Assembly: GCA_041859375.1 (NCBI GenBank)
Contig: JBHEKP010000184.1
Location: 1 to 12,008 of the forward strand
From: JBHEKP01 sp041859375
Lineage (GTDB): Bacteria; Hydrogenedentota; Hydrogenedentia; Hydrogenedentales; CAITNO01
Direction of reading: 5' to 3'
DNA length: 12,008 bases
The position numbers and the translations under genes are program-made. Positions 1 through 6,004 of this stretch are shown here, piece by piece (position 1 is the stretch's first letter; the number at the start of each line of letters is the position of its first letter). Below the pieces are notes generated by a model, which saw nothing but the letters and a program-made list of their open reading frames with translations, was not told the DNA's origin and made no database searches.

Positions 1-141
1 CCCGTGCCGCTGCGGCCACCCATCCTGCCCGCATGGACCCAAAACCCCTTCTATGCGGAACCCACCGAAAAAGGCGTGCGTTTCTACTTTGTGCCGGAGG
101 ACGAAAAATCCACCCTCCACGTATTCGAGGTGGACAACTGA
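1..141 (+). CDS. C-terminal end of an unidentified protein (5' truncated by window)
   Basis: Frame 1 is open from the first base and gives 46 residues before a TGA at 139-141. The visible tail begins PVPLRPPILPAWTQNPFY and ends LHVFEVDN. It is proline-rich at first, then alternates charged and hydrophobic residues (RFYFVPEDEK, STLHVFEV), which looks like the last two beta strands of a beta-rich domain. I do not recognise the family. It lies upstream of the serine hydrolase in the same direction, with 132 bp between them. No function should be assigned from this fragment. The open frame and sensible composition make it more likely to be a real gene end than chance. Confidence 0.6.
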   Translation, partial: PVPLRPPILPAWTQNPFYAEPTEKGVRFYFVPEDEKSTLHVFEVDN

Positions 142-198
142 GCCTTTCCCCTTCTCAGCATCGCCGCAACGCGCGTTGGATATTATTCCCTGTTTCTT

Positions 199-249
199 CG
201 CGTCCCGCCGGCCCGGTGGTTTATATTCTTTCAGCCCGCGCGGGACGCG
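199..249. promoter_or_regulatory. Leader of the serine hydrolase gene: 10-bp inverted repeat around a TATATT box
   Basis: A perfect 10-bp inverted repeat, CGCGTCCCGC at 199-208 and GCGGGACGCG at 240-249, flanks an AT-rich stretch holding TATATT at 222-227, a plausible -10 element. No good -35 lies 16-18 bp upstream. A second local palindrome, CCCGCGCGGG, is at 235-244. The arms could be an operator pair or an RNA stem if transcription starts further upstream. In GC-rich DNA a 10-bp repeat with a 31-nt gap can arise by chance, so regulatory meaning is inferred only. Confidence 0.3.
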
Positions 250-273
250 GCACAACAAAAGGATTTGTCACTG

Positions 274-1509
274 ATGCAAAACACCTGCACATTGAACCGC
301 CGTGACTTCATGCGGAGCGCCGCCCTCGGCGCGGCGGCGGCCGCGTTCCACCGCTGCACCCACGCCCAAACACCGTCCCGTGAGTCCCTCGCACCCGCCA
401 CGCCCGAAGAGGTGAACGTCGATCCCAAACTGCTCCAGGAGGCGGTTGATTTCGTCACCGCCGAATTTGACGCGAAAACCGTTCCCGGCGCGGCGCTCGT
501 GGCCACGCGTGGCGGACGCAAATTTGTGGAGCGGTACTGGGGCACCTGTTCGGGCCGTGACCGCGCCAGTGCGCCCTTTGACGGCTCGGTGATGAGCATG
601 ATGTTCTCCTTTTCCAAGGCCGTCACCGCCACGGTCACCGTCATGGCCCACCAGGAGGGGCTGGTGGATTACGACACGGCGGTGTGCAAATACATCCCGG
701 AATTTATCGGCGGCGGCAAGGAGGCGATCACCGTGCGCCATCTGCTCACCCACTCCGCCGGACTCAGCGCCGCGCCCCTTGAACCCGTCCTTTCGGAAGA
801 CCAGTGGAAGGCCGCCATCGCCAAACTCTGTGCGATGCAGACCGAATGGGAGCCCGGTTCGCGCACGGGCTACCACGCCATCAGCGGCATGCTCCTCGCC
901 GCCGAGGTGGTGCGCCGTGTTTCCGGCAACCGCCCCTGGAACGATCTCTGCCGCGAGCGGCTCTTTGAACCCCTCGGCGCGGATTTCACCTTCGGCGTGC
1001 CCCCCGCCGACGCGGCTGTGGCCCTTGTGCCGCCGCCCAAGGAATACCCCCTGCCCATGGACACAGACCACGTGGCCTTCCTGGGCCACCCCTCCGGCGG
1101 CGCCTTCGCCCGCCCCGAAGACATGCTGAAACTGCTCAACCTCCACCTGAACAAGGGCGTGTGGAACGGCAAAACCCTGATTCAGCCCGACGCCCTCGCG
1201 GAGATGCACCGCGTCCAGTACCAGAAGGAGATTGACGAGGACTTCGCGGCGGGCAAAAATCCCCGGCACGAATACTGGGGGCTTGGCTGGTTCCTCCGGG
1301 GCACCACCCAGGAAAGCTGGTTCGGCTTCGGCAACACCGCCTCAAGCCGCACCTTCGGCCACGCGGGCATCGACACCGTCATCGGCCTCGCCGACCCGGG
1401 AAACGACACCGCCCTCGTCTTCCTCACCACCGCCTCGCCCGGCGAGGCCGCCAACACCATGTGCCTCCGCAACACCGTCACCAACAAGATCATGGCCGCG
1501 GTGAAATAA
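274..1509 (+). CDS. Tat-exported beta-lactamase-family serine hydrolase (class C / esterase type)
   Basis: The product is 411 residues. It begins with a twin-arginine signal (R9-R10-D-F near the start, then an Ala-rich hydrophobic stretch to about residue 30), so it should be exported folded to the periplasm. The body matches the beta-lactamase/transpeptidase-like fold: an SxxK motif (S112-F-S-K115, nucleophile and base), a Tyr motif Y200-H-A where classical enzymes have YxN, and H363-A-G replacing the KTG motif, as in class C-like esterases and D-aminopeptidases. HLLTHSAGL at 156-164 is also typical. Expected activity is hydrolysis of an ester or amide; the substrate cannot be read. Length fits the family. 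The ATG at 274 is chosen because AAAAGGA at 257-263 lies 10 nt upstream; the TTG at 265 would sit on top of that site. A small membrane protein follows after 1 nt. It need not confer antibiotic resistance; most members of this broad family are esterases or peptidases. Confidence 0.9.
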   Translation: MQNTCTLNRRDFMRSAALGAAAAAFHRCTHAQTPSRESLAPATPEEVNVDPKLLQEAVDFVTAEFDAKTVPGAALVATRGGRKFVERYWGTCSGRDRASAPFDGSVMSMMFSFSKAVTATVTVMAHQEGLVDYDTAVCKYIPEFIGGGKEAITVRHLLTHSAGLSAAPLEPVLSEDQWKAAIAKLCAMQTEWEPGSRTGYHAISGMLLAAEVVRRVSGNRPWNDLCRERLFEPLGADFTFGVPPADAAVALVPPPKEYPLPMDTDHVAFLGHPSGGAFARPEDMLKLLNLHLNKGVWNGKTLIQPDALAEMHRVQYQKEIDEDFAAGKNPRHEYWGLGWFLRGTTQESWFGFGNTASSRTFGHAGIDTVIGLADPGNDTALVFLTTASPGEAANTMCLRNTVTNKIMAAVK

Positions 1510-1510
1510 G

Positions 1511-1705
1511 ATGAATTATCCCGGGAAAAAAGCTGTTGTTGTAATATTGGTCTTTAGCATTGTCGGACCTGTAACCAAACATTTTTTAAGCCCCTTACCT
1601 ATCGGGTTCAGGGCGCTGCTGGTGGGCCTTGCCTGCGGCCTCTCCTGTTTCCTGGCCATCCTCCTCCTCGACATGTGGCAAAAACGCAACACCCCGCGGT
1701 CATAG
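1511..1705 (+). CDS. Small two-helix membrane protein, function unknown
   Basis: A 64-residue frame starts 1 nt after the serine hydrolase stop. It has two hydrophobic segments (about residues 8-22 and 34-54) separated by a short loop with Pro residues, and a basic tail (WQKRNTPRS), so the C-terminus probably faces the cytoplasm. The close spacing suggests translational coupling. No strong ribosome binding site is visible, and the first third is clearly more AT-rich than its neighbours, which may mean a different origin or relaxed codon choice. I do not recognise a family. The two clean helices favour a real gene over a chance frame, but this is not certain. Confidence 0.5.
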   Translation: MNYPGKKAVVVILVFSIVGPVTKHFLSPLPIGFRALLVGLACGLSCFLAILLLDMWQKRNTPRS

Positions 1706-1751
1706 GCCCTCCAATGCAATAACACGGGATATTTCGTATTCTGCGGGGGGG

Positions 1752-2153
1752 TTATGTCCAGTTTTCGACGCGAAGCCCCCTCACACGCCGGAATTCACGC
1801 TCATTGTTGGTGACCAGCACAACCCCGGCGCAAAGTGCGTGGGCGGCGATAAGCAAATCCATCGGACCGATGATCTGCCCCTTTCGCTCCAGTGCGGCGC
1901 GCACCCGCCCATACTCCACGGCGGCGGCGTCTTCGAAGGGAAGTATTTCGAGGGGCGCGCAGAACTCGCCAAGGGCGATGCTGTTTTGTCCGGGTTTGGC
2001 GCTTTTTTCAACCCCGTGCCGAAGTTCGGCAAGGGTGATCACTGAGATGCCCACCTCCCCCACCTCGTGCCGCTGGAGCTGTTTGAGCATCACTTCACTG
2101 CGGTTGCGGATGAGTTCGACGCAGATGTTCGTGTCCAGCATGAAACGAATCAC
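1752..2153 (-). CDS. vapC: VapC-type PIN-domain ribonuclease toxin
   Basis: A 133-residue PIN-domain protein of full family length. Acidic residues of the metal-dependent nuclease site are in the expected places: D7 in MLDTNI, E43 in AELRHG and D99 in GPMDLLIAAHA. The terminal VTNNEREF block (115-121) has Asn where some members carry the fourth acid, which is common in VapC. The end, GLRVENW, is the classical VapC finish. Such toxins cleave tRNA or rRNA when freed from the antitoxin. The start overlaps the antitoxin stop by 4 nt (ATGA at 2150-2153), the usual arrangement for translational coupling. The gene converges with the small membrane protein gene, with 46 bp between stops. No residue loss suggests inactivity. 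Confidence 0.93.
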   Translation of the reverse strand: MIRFMLDTNICVELIRNRSEVMLKQLQRHEVGEVGISVITLAELRHGVEKSAKPGQNSIALGEFCAPLEILPFEDAAAVEYGRVRAALERKGQIIGPMDLLIAAHALCAGVVLVTNNEREFRRVRGLRVENWT

Positions 2154-2380
2154 AGCGGGACGCGCTCATCCGCCGGACCGCCCTGGTCGCGCTTTTCCAT
2201 ATAGTCCCGCGTGAAATGGTCCAGGCTCCCGGCAAGAAGCTCCCAGCCCTTTTCGCGGGGAAACAGCACCACCATGCCCCCTATTTTATTCACGCACACC
2301 TCCTCCCCGGTGAACTGGAATCCCTTGGGGAGCCTGACGGCCTGACTCCCGCCGTTGGGAAATATTTTGGCGGTGTTCAT
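2150..2380 (-). CDS. vapB: VapB-type antitoxin, AbrB/MazE (swapped-hairpin) fold
   Basis: A 76-residue protein. The N-terminal part (1-45) reads as an AbrB/SpoVT-type DNA-binding hairpin: TAKIFPNGGSQAVRLPKGF followed by the strands GEEVCVNKIG and MVVLFPREKG. The tail (about 46-76) is charged and probably unfolded until it wraps the VapC toxin. It should neutralise the toxin and, with it, repress the operon. The ATG at 2378-2380 is preceded by a strong GGAGG (2388-2392, minus strand) at 7 nt spacing. The promoter with a palindrome lies directly upstream. It forms a bicistron with the toxin through a 4-nt overlap. Confidence 0.92.
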   Translation of the reverse strand: MNTAKIFPNGGSQAVRLPKGFQFTGEEVCVNKIGGMVVLFPREKGWELLAGSLDHFTRDYMEKRDQGGPADERVPL

Positions 2381-2387
2381 CCTGCTG

Positions 2388-2392
2388 CCTCC
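2388..2392 (-). promoter_or_regulatory. Strong ribosome binding site of the vapB-type antitoxin
   Basis: On the minus strand GGAGG stands 7 nt before the ATG. It is the clearest Shine-Dalgarno site in the window and fits the need for more antitoxin than toxin. The toxin has no such site and relies on the ATGA overlap. Confidence 0.7.
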
Positions 2393-2404
2393 GTTGTATA
2401 TATT

Positions 2405-2418
2405 CTAGTATATACTAG
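2405..2418. promoter_or_regulatory. Palindromic operator of the vapBC-type module
   Basis: CTAGTATATACTAG is a perfect 14-bp palindrome and contains the -10 element of the minus-strand promoter. The core GTATATA at 2408-2414 also occurs at 2396-2402, exactly 12 bp away, about one helical turn. This would allow two antitoxin dimers to bind on one face. Autorepression by the VapB-VapC complex at such a site is standard for the family; the assignment here rests on position and symmetry. Confidence 0.7.
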
Positions 2419-2435
2419 TTCGCAGCGCTTTTCAA
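2407..2435 (-). promoter_or_regulatory. Sigma70-type promoter of the vapBC-type module
   Basis: Read on the minus strand, TTGAAA (2430-2435) and TATACT (2407-2412) are separated by exactly 17 bp, each one mismatch from consensus. Transcription would start near 2400, giving a short leader with the GGAGG site. The -10 lies within the palindrome at 2405-2418, so repressor binding would block polymerase. The promoter sits just after the end of the upstream oxidoreductase gene, so the module is independently expressed. Confidence 0.7.
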
Positions 2436-2440
2436 GCAAT

Positions 2441-2459
2441 AAAACAGGGGCGAAGCCTG
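2441..2459 (-). terminator. Weak candidate terminator of the Gfo/Idh/MocA gene
   Basis: On the minus strand, 10 nt after the stop codon, CAGG (2456-2459) and CCTG (2445-2448) can pair around a 7-nt loop and are followed by TTTT (2441-2444) and then ATTG. The stem is only 4 bp (5 with a G-T pair), so it is weak. Its place between the oxidoreductase stop and the vapB promoter is what makes it plausible. Confidence 0.3.
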
Positions 2460-2469
2460 CCCGAGGACG

Positions 2470-3876
2470 CTACTCCGCCGGGTGCGCGGGGAACTTTGAG
2501 GCGCGTTTGGGCCTAGGGTGTTTGCTGGCGTACTTTTCCCGCTCATTGTCCCAAAAGATGAACCGTTCCTCCCGGTAGGAGTCGCAGGCCATCTTCACGC
2601 CCGCCATGGCGCGGTAGGCCGTCTCCGCCGTGCAATGCACCTCACCGCGCGTGCGCATGCACTCAAGCCACTTTCCCACATGGTCCGGGCGCGGCTCCTT
2701 CGGCACGAAGATTTCCGCCGCGCCGTGTTTCGCCTTGAACCAGTCCGCAAACTGCGGCTCGGCCGTCACCCTCATGCCGCCCTCCTCCGGGCGGATGGTG
2801 GCGCGGTGGCCCCGGATCATGGCCGGGTTGCCCTGGCTGTTGGCCATGGACGAGGTGAGCAGGATGCTGTAGTCGTCCGGGAAGTCCAGCGTCACCAGGA
2901 AGGTGTCGGGCACCTCGCGGTCGTCGTGCTGCACAAAGATGCCGCCGCCCGCCATGGCGCGCTCGGGCGCCTTCGCGTCCAGCGCGATGATGAGCGGGGC
3001 GAGGTAGTGGTACATGAGGTCCGTGGCCACGCCGCCCGAATAGTCCCAGTATTTCCTGAACTGGAAAAAGCGCGGCTTGGAAAAGGGCCGTTTCGGCGCG
3101 GGACCCAGCCACTGCTTCCAGTCGATGTAGCCCTCGCCCGCCCCGGGATCGTCCGAGGCATCCGGGGCAATCTTGTAGTTCCACTCGCCGCCCATGGGCT
3201 CCTCGGGCGTCCCCGAATTGCGGCTGTAGTCCGCCTGTGCGTAGATGATTTCGCCGATGCCGCCGTCCTTGATGAACTTGCGCGCCTGCCAGAACCAGTC
3301 ATCCGAGCAGTTCTGCGCGCCGCACTGGAACACGCGGCCCGTCTCGTTTGTCCTGTCGCGCACCTCCAGCGACTCCTCGATGGTCAGCGTCACGGGCTTC
3401 TGGCAGTACACGTCCTTGCCCGCGTCCATCGCGTCCAGGGAGCACTGGGCGTGCCAGTGATCGGGCGTGGCGATAATCACCCCGTGGATGTCGTCGCGCT
3501 CCAGCAGTTTCTTGTAGTCGTAGTAGGCCTCCACCTCGCGGCCCACCGAATCCTTTATCGCCGTTTTACCCCAGGTCTGCCGGCGCTTGTACACCTCGGA
3601 GATGGCCCGCACCTGCACCTTCTCCCCCTTCTTCTCCCTGTCCAGCAGTTCGCGCAGGTGGCTGCCGCCCATGCCGCCCACACCGATGATGCCGATGCCG
3701 ATGACCTCGTCCTCCTTCAGGAGGCGGCCCGTCCTCGGGGCGTGCGGATCGGCGGCCTCGCGCCTGGTCTTCGCCTCCGCCGCGGCCATGGCCATGCCCG
3801 CCCCGGCGATTGCCGCACCCTGCCCCGCACGGCGCAGGAAATCGCGCCGGTTCATGTCCGAATGTGTGGTGTCCAT
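2470..3876 (-). CDS. Tat-exported Gfo/Idh/MocA-family oxidoreductase
   Basis: The product is 468 residues. A twin-arginine signal (NRRDFLRRA at 9-17, then an Ala/Gly-rich stretch to about 35) predicts folded export. A Rossmann domain follows, with the nucleotide loop G65-V-G-G-M-G70 and the block ATPDHWH (136-142). The usual EKP motif reads Q159-K-P161, keeping the Lys. The C-terminal substrate domain includes GGVATDLMYH (281-290), with the conserved His at 290. Members oxidise or reduce sugars and cyclitols with bound NAD(P); glucose-fructose oxidoreductase is the known precedent for Tat export with cofactor inside. The ATG at 3876 is preferred over one at 3906 because AGGGAGT (minus strand, 3886-3892) lies about 9 nt upstream; an ATG just before NRRDF is a further alternative. 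It is divergent from the FAD oxidoreductase, suggesting shared regulation and perhaps one pathway. Substrate unknown. Confidence 0.9.
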   Translation of the reverse strand: MDTTHSDMNRRDFLRRAGQGAAIAGAGMAMAAAEAKTRREAADPHAPRTGRLLKEDEVIGIGIIGVGGMGGSHLRELLDREKKGEKVQVRAISEVYKRRQTWGKTAIKDSVGREVEAYYDYKKLLERDDIHGVIIATPDHWHAQCSLDAMDAGKDVYCQKPVTLTIEESLEVRDRTNETGRVFQCGAQNCSDDWFWQARKFIKDGGIGEIIYAQADYSRNSGTPEEPMGGEWNYKIAPDASDDPGAGEGYIDWKQWLGPAPKRPFSKPRFFQFRKYWDYSGGVATDLMYHYLAPLIIALDAKAPERAMAGGGIFVQHDDREVPDTFLVTLDFPDDYSILLTSSMANSQGNPAMIRGHRATIRPEEGGMRVTAEPQFADWFKAKHGAAEIFVPKEPRPDHVGKWLECMRTRGEVHCTAETAYRAMAGVKMACDSYREERFIFWDNEREKYASKHPRPKRASKFPAHPAE

Positions 3877-3950
3877 GCCTTTCAAACTCCCTGTGGTTGG
3901 TGCCATCCGCCCTGCCGCCGCCCCAAAGTCGCGGGGAAACGCCTCATGGC

Positions 3951-3979
3951 ATTATGTGGGTATCCCCCGGTTGATTCAA
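3951..3979 (-). promoter_or_regulatory. Candidate promoter of the Gfo/Idh/MocA gene
   Basis: On the minus strand TTGAAT (3974-3979) and CATAAT (3951-3956) are spaced by 17 bp, with 4 of 6 and 5 of 6 consensus matches. The start would be near 3944, giving a leader of about 70 nt. The -35 lies inside the 17-nt palindrome at 3967-3983, so a bound regulator would interfere with polymerase. Confidence 0.5.
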
Positions 3980-3983
3980 CCGG
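3967..3983. promoter_or_regulatory. 17-nt perfect palindrome in the divergent control region
   Basis: CCGGTTGATTCAACCGG has 8-bp perfect arms around a single T. It lies in the 176-bp region between the divergent oxidoreductase genes and overlaps the -35 of the minus-strand one. It looks like the operator of a dimeric helix-turn-helix regulator acting on both genes. No regulator gene is in the window, so the binder is unknown. Confidence 0.55.
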
Positions 3984-4021
3984 CCGCGTGGAACAGAAAG
4001 GAACAGTTGGTTTATCGTTTG

Positions 4022-4040
4022 GGCGGCGGAACACGCCGCC
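4022..4040 (+). promoter_or_regulatory. Hairpin in the leader of the FAD oxidoreductase
   Basis: GGCGGCG (4022-4028) and CGCCGCC (4034-4040) form a perfect 7-bp GC stem with a 5-nt loop, extended by TTT/AAA (4018-4020 and 4041-4043) with one bulged G. The stem ends directly before the ribosome binding site AAGGAAGGA (4042-4050). It could modulate translation of the FAD oxidoreductase. There is no T tract, so it is not an intrinsic terminator. GC-rich sequence makes a chance stem possible. Confidence 0.35.
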
Positions 4041-4052
4041 AAAGGAAGGAAC

Positions 4053-5705
4053 ATGAAAACGATGCGCAAACACGCCCTTGCAACCGCCATTCTGCTGGCA
4101 TGCGCCGCGTGCCTCCCGGCCCAGGCCGAAAAAAACGTCCACGAGGCGGACATCATTGTCTACGGCGGCACCTCGGCGGCGGTGGCCGCAGCGGTGCAGG
4201 CGGCGCGCATGGGCAGGTCGGTAATCATCGTCAGCCCGGACACGCACCTGGGCGGCCTCTCCTCCGGCGGGCTCGGCTGGACCGACACGGGGAAAAAAGA
4301 GGTCATCGGCGGCATTGCCCGCGAGTTCTACCACCGCATCTGGCTCCACTACCAGGAACCCGCCGCATGGAAATGGCAGCCCCGCGCCGAATACGGCGAA
4401 CGGGGCCAGGGCACCCCCGCCGTGGACAGGGAAAACCGCACCATGTGGATTTTCGAGCCCCACGCGGCGGAGGAGGCCTTTGAGGCACTCATCGCGGAAC
4501 ACAAGATTCCCGTCCACCGGGACGAATGGCTCGACCGCGAAAAGGGTGTGGTGAAGGAGGGCGCGCGCATCACCTCCATGACCACCCTCTCCGGTGCCGC
4601 CTACCGGGGCGGTGTCTTCATCGACGCCACCTATGAGGGGGATCTCATGGCCGCCGCCGGGGTGGACTACCATGTGGGCCGCGAGGCGGGCGCCGTCTAC
4701 GGCGAGGAATGGAACGGCGTCCAGACGGGCGTGTTCCAGCACAAGCACAACTTCAACGGCATGAATGTCTCGCCTTATGTGACACCGGGCGATCCCGCCG
4801 GCGGCCTGCTTCCCCGCATATCGCCCGATCCCCCCGGCGAAAAAGGCGCGGGCGACCACCGCGTCCAGGCCTACTGCTTCCGCATGTGCCTGACGGACCA
4901 TCCGGACAACCGCATACCCTTTGAAAAACCGGCGGGTTATGATCCGAAACAGTACGAGTTGCTCCTGCGCGTGCTGGACACGGGTCGGCGCGATTACTTC
5001 GATAAATACGACCCCATCCCCAACAGGAAAACCGACACCAACAACCACGGCCCCTTCAGCACCGACAACATCGGCATGAATTACGATTATCCGGAGGCTT
5101 CGTATGAGCGCCGCCGGGAAATCATCCGGGAGCACGGGCAGTACCAGAAGGGGCTGATGTGGTTTCTCGCCAACGATCCGCGCATGCCGGAGGATGTGCG
5201 GAGCGAGGCCGCCCGGTGGGGACTGGCTGCGGATGAGTTCGCCGACAACGGCCACTGGCCGCGCCAGCTCTACATCCGCGAGGCCCGCCGAATGCGCGGG
5301 CCTTACGTCATGACGGAACACGACGTGCTCGGCAAACGCCCCGTCCCCAAACCCGTCGGCATGGGCTCCTACACCATGGACTCCCACAACGTACAGCGCT
5401 ATGTGACCCCGGAGGGCTTTGTGGAGAACGAGGGCGACATCGGCGTGGGCGCGAAGGAGCCCTACCGCATCTCCTACGACTCCCTCACCCCGATAAAGGA
5501 CCAGTGCGAAAACCTCCTCGTGCCGGTCTGCCTCTCGTGCTCGCACATCGCCTTCGGCTCCATACGCATGGAGCCCGTCTTCATGATCCTAGGCCAGAGC
5601 GCCGCCACCGCCGCCGCCCAGAGTCTGGAACAGAAATGCGCCGTGCAGGAGGTGGACTACGAAAAACTTAAGGCGCGTCTTCTCACCGACGACCAGCGCC
5701 TGTGA
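4053..5705 (+). CDS. Exported FAD-dependent oxidoreductase (FAD_oxidored family)
   Basis: The product is 550 residues. A signal peptide covers about 1-25 (MKTMRKH, hydrophobic core, cleavage after AQA), so the enzyme acts outside the cytoplasm. A FAD-binding Rossmann motif follows: Y37-G-G-T-S-A-A with the helix AVQAARMGRSV, then THLGGLSSGGLGWTD (64-78), which is characteristic of this family. Also seen are FIDATYEGDLMAAAG (189-203), the LPRQLYIREARRM block (402-414) and a C-terminal flavin segment with CLSCSHIAFGSIRMEP (493-508) ending in GQSAATAAAQS. Members are putative carbohydrate or alcohol dehydrogenases in polysaccharide-degrading bacteria; most are uncharacterised, and the substrate is unknown here. 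AAGGAAGGA (4042-4050) before the ATG supports the start. It is divergent from the MocA-type gene and shares its control region, suggesting a two-step redox route. The signal's LLAC/CAAC cysteines are not a convincing lipobox. Confidence 0.88.
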   Translation: MKTMRKHALATAILLACAACLPAQAEKNVHEADIIVYGGTSAAVAAAVQAARMGRSVIIVSPDTHLGGLSSGGLGWTDTGKKEVIGGIAREFYHRIWLHYQEPAAWKWQPRAEYGERGQGTPAVDRENRTMWIFEPHAAEEAFEALIAEHKIPVHRDEWLDREKGVVKEGARITSMTTLSGAAYRGGVFIDATYEGDLMAAAGVDYHVGREAGAVYGEEWNGVQTGVFQHKHNFNGMNVSPYVTPGDPAGGLLPRISPDPPGEKGAGDHRVQAYCFRMCLTDHPDNRIPFEKPAGYDPKQYELLLRVLDTGRRDYFDKYDPIPNRKTDTNNHGPFSTDNIGMNYDYPEASYERRREIIREHGQYQKGLMWFLANDPRMPEDVRSEAARWGLAADEFADNGHWPRQLYIREARRMRGPYVMTEHDVLGKRPVPKPVGMGSYTMDSHNVQRYVTPEGFVENEGDIGVGAKEPYRISYDSLTPIKDQCENLLVPVCLSCSHIAFGSIRMEPVFMILGQSAATAAAQSLEQKCAVQEVDYEKLKARLLTDDQRL

Positions 5706-5723
5706 ACCGGAAGGCGGACGCCC

Positions 5724-5746
5724 ATGTTATTATGATATACTTACAT
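5724..5746. promoter_or_regulatory. Imperfect palindrome over the abrB-doc promoter
   Basis: A 23-nt AT-rich element runs from ATGT to ACAT, centred on base 5735, with 8 of 11 arm positions complementary. It covers the extended -10 element of the toxin-antitoxin operon and stands out from GC-rich surroundings. It is the likely autoregulatory site for the AbrB-fold antitoxin. Confidence 0.45.
5733..5741 (+). promoter_or_regulatory. Extended -10 promoter of the abrB-doc module
   Basis: TGATATACT contains TATACT (5736-5741) preceded by TGn, an extended -10 element. No -35 match is found 17 bp upstream, which is usual for extended -10 promoters. The start would be near 5748, placing GGAGA (5760-5764) in the leader and supporting the ATG at 5774 over the one at 5756. 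Confidence 0.55.
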
Positions 5747-5773
5747 CGTGGCAACATGCGGAGAAGCCGGACA

Positions 5774-6001
5774 ATGCGCAAAAACCTCACCAAACACGGA
5801 AACAGCCTGGCACTGGTCATCGAAAAGCCCATCCTGGATCTGCTGGGCGCCACCGCCGAAACGCCCTTTGACATCACCACGGACGGCCAGGTGCTCATCC
5901 TCAGCCCCATGCGCACGGAGGACCGGCGGCAGGCCTTCAGGGACGCGCTGGAACAGACCAACCGCAGACACGGCAGGGCCCTGAAAAAACTGGCGGAATA
6001 G
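5774..6001 (+). CDS. AbrB/MazE-fold antitoxin of a Doc-type module
   Basis: A 75-residue protein. Residues 1-45 show the swapped-hairpin fold: MRKNLTKHGNSLALVIEKPI, then LGATAETPFDI and GQVLILSP. The tail (48-75) is highly charged and probably helical (RTEDRRQAFRDALEQTNRR), suited to masking the toxin. AbrB-fold antitoxins are known partners of death-on-curing toxins besides Phd. The ATG at 5774 is chosen over upstream ATGs at 5756 and 5702 because the promoter start lies near 5748, GGAGA (5760-5764) is correctly spaced, and homology-like sequence begins there. The stop at 5999-6001 is 3 nt before the toxin's GTG. It is of the same fold as the vapB-type antitoxin at 2150-2380 but clearly diverged in sequence. 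Confidence 0.85.
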   Translation: MRKNLTKHGNSLALVIEKPILDLLGATAETPFDITTDGQVLILSPMRTEDRRQAFRDALEQTNRRHGRALKKLAE

Positions 6002-6004
6002 GCG

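Noticed and set aside
268..1269. A 333-codon minus-strand open frame opposite the serine hydrolase
   Set aside because: Composition is shadow-like (Gly, His, Arg, Val) and the plus strand has SxxK, HxG and Tat motifs.
2518..4056. A 512-codon plus-strand open frame
   Set aside because: Antisense to the MocA-type oxidoreductase, whose protein has clear motifs. The antisense translation is low-complexity and has no recognisable domain.
3882..5546. A 554-codon minus-strand open frame
   Set aside because: Antisense to the FAD oxidoreductase, which has a signal peptide, FAD motifs and a ribosome binding site; the antisense frame has none.
5702..5773. N-terminal extension of the AbrB-fold antitoxin from the ATG at 5702
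   Set aside because: The extension overlaps the previous stop and runs through the promoter and palindrome; the domain begins at the ATG at 5774, which has a ribosome binding site.
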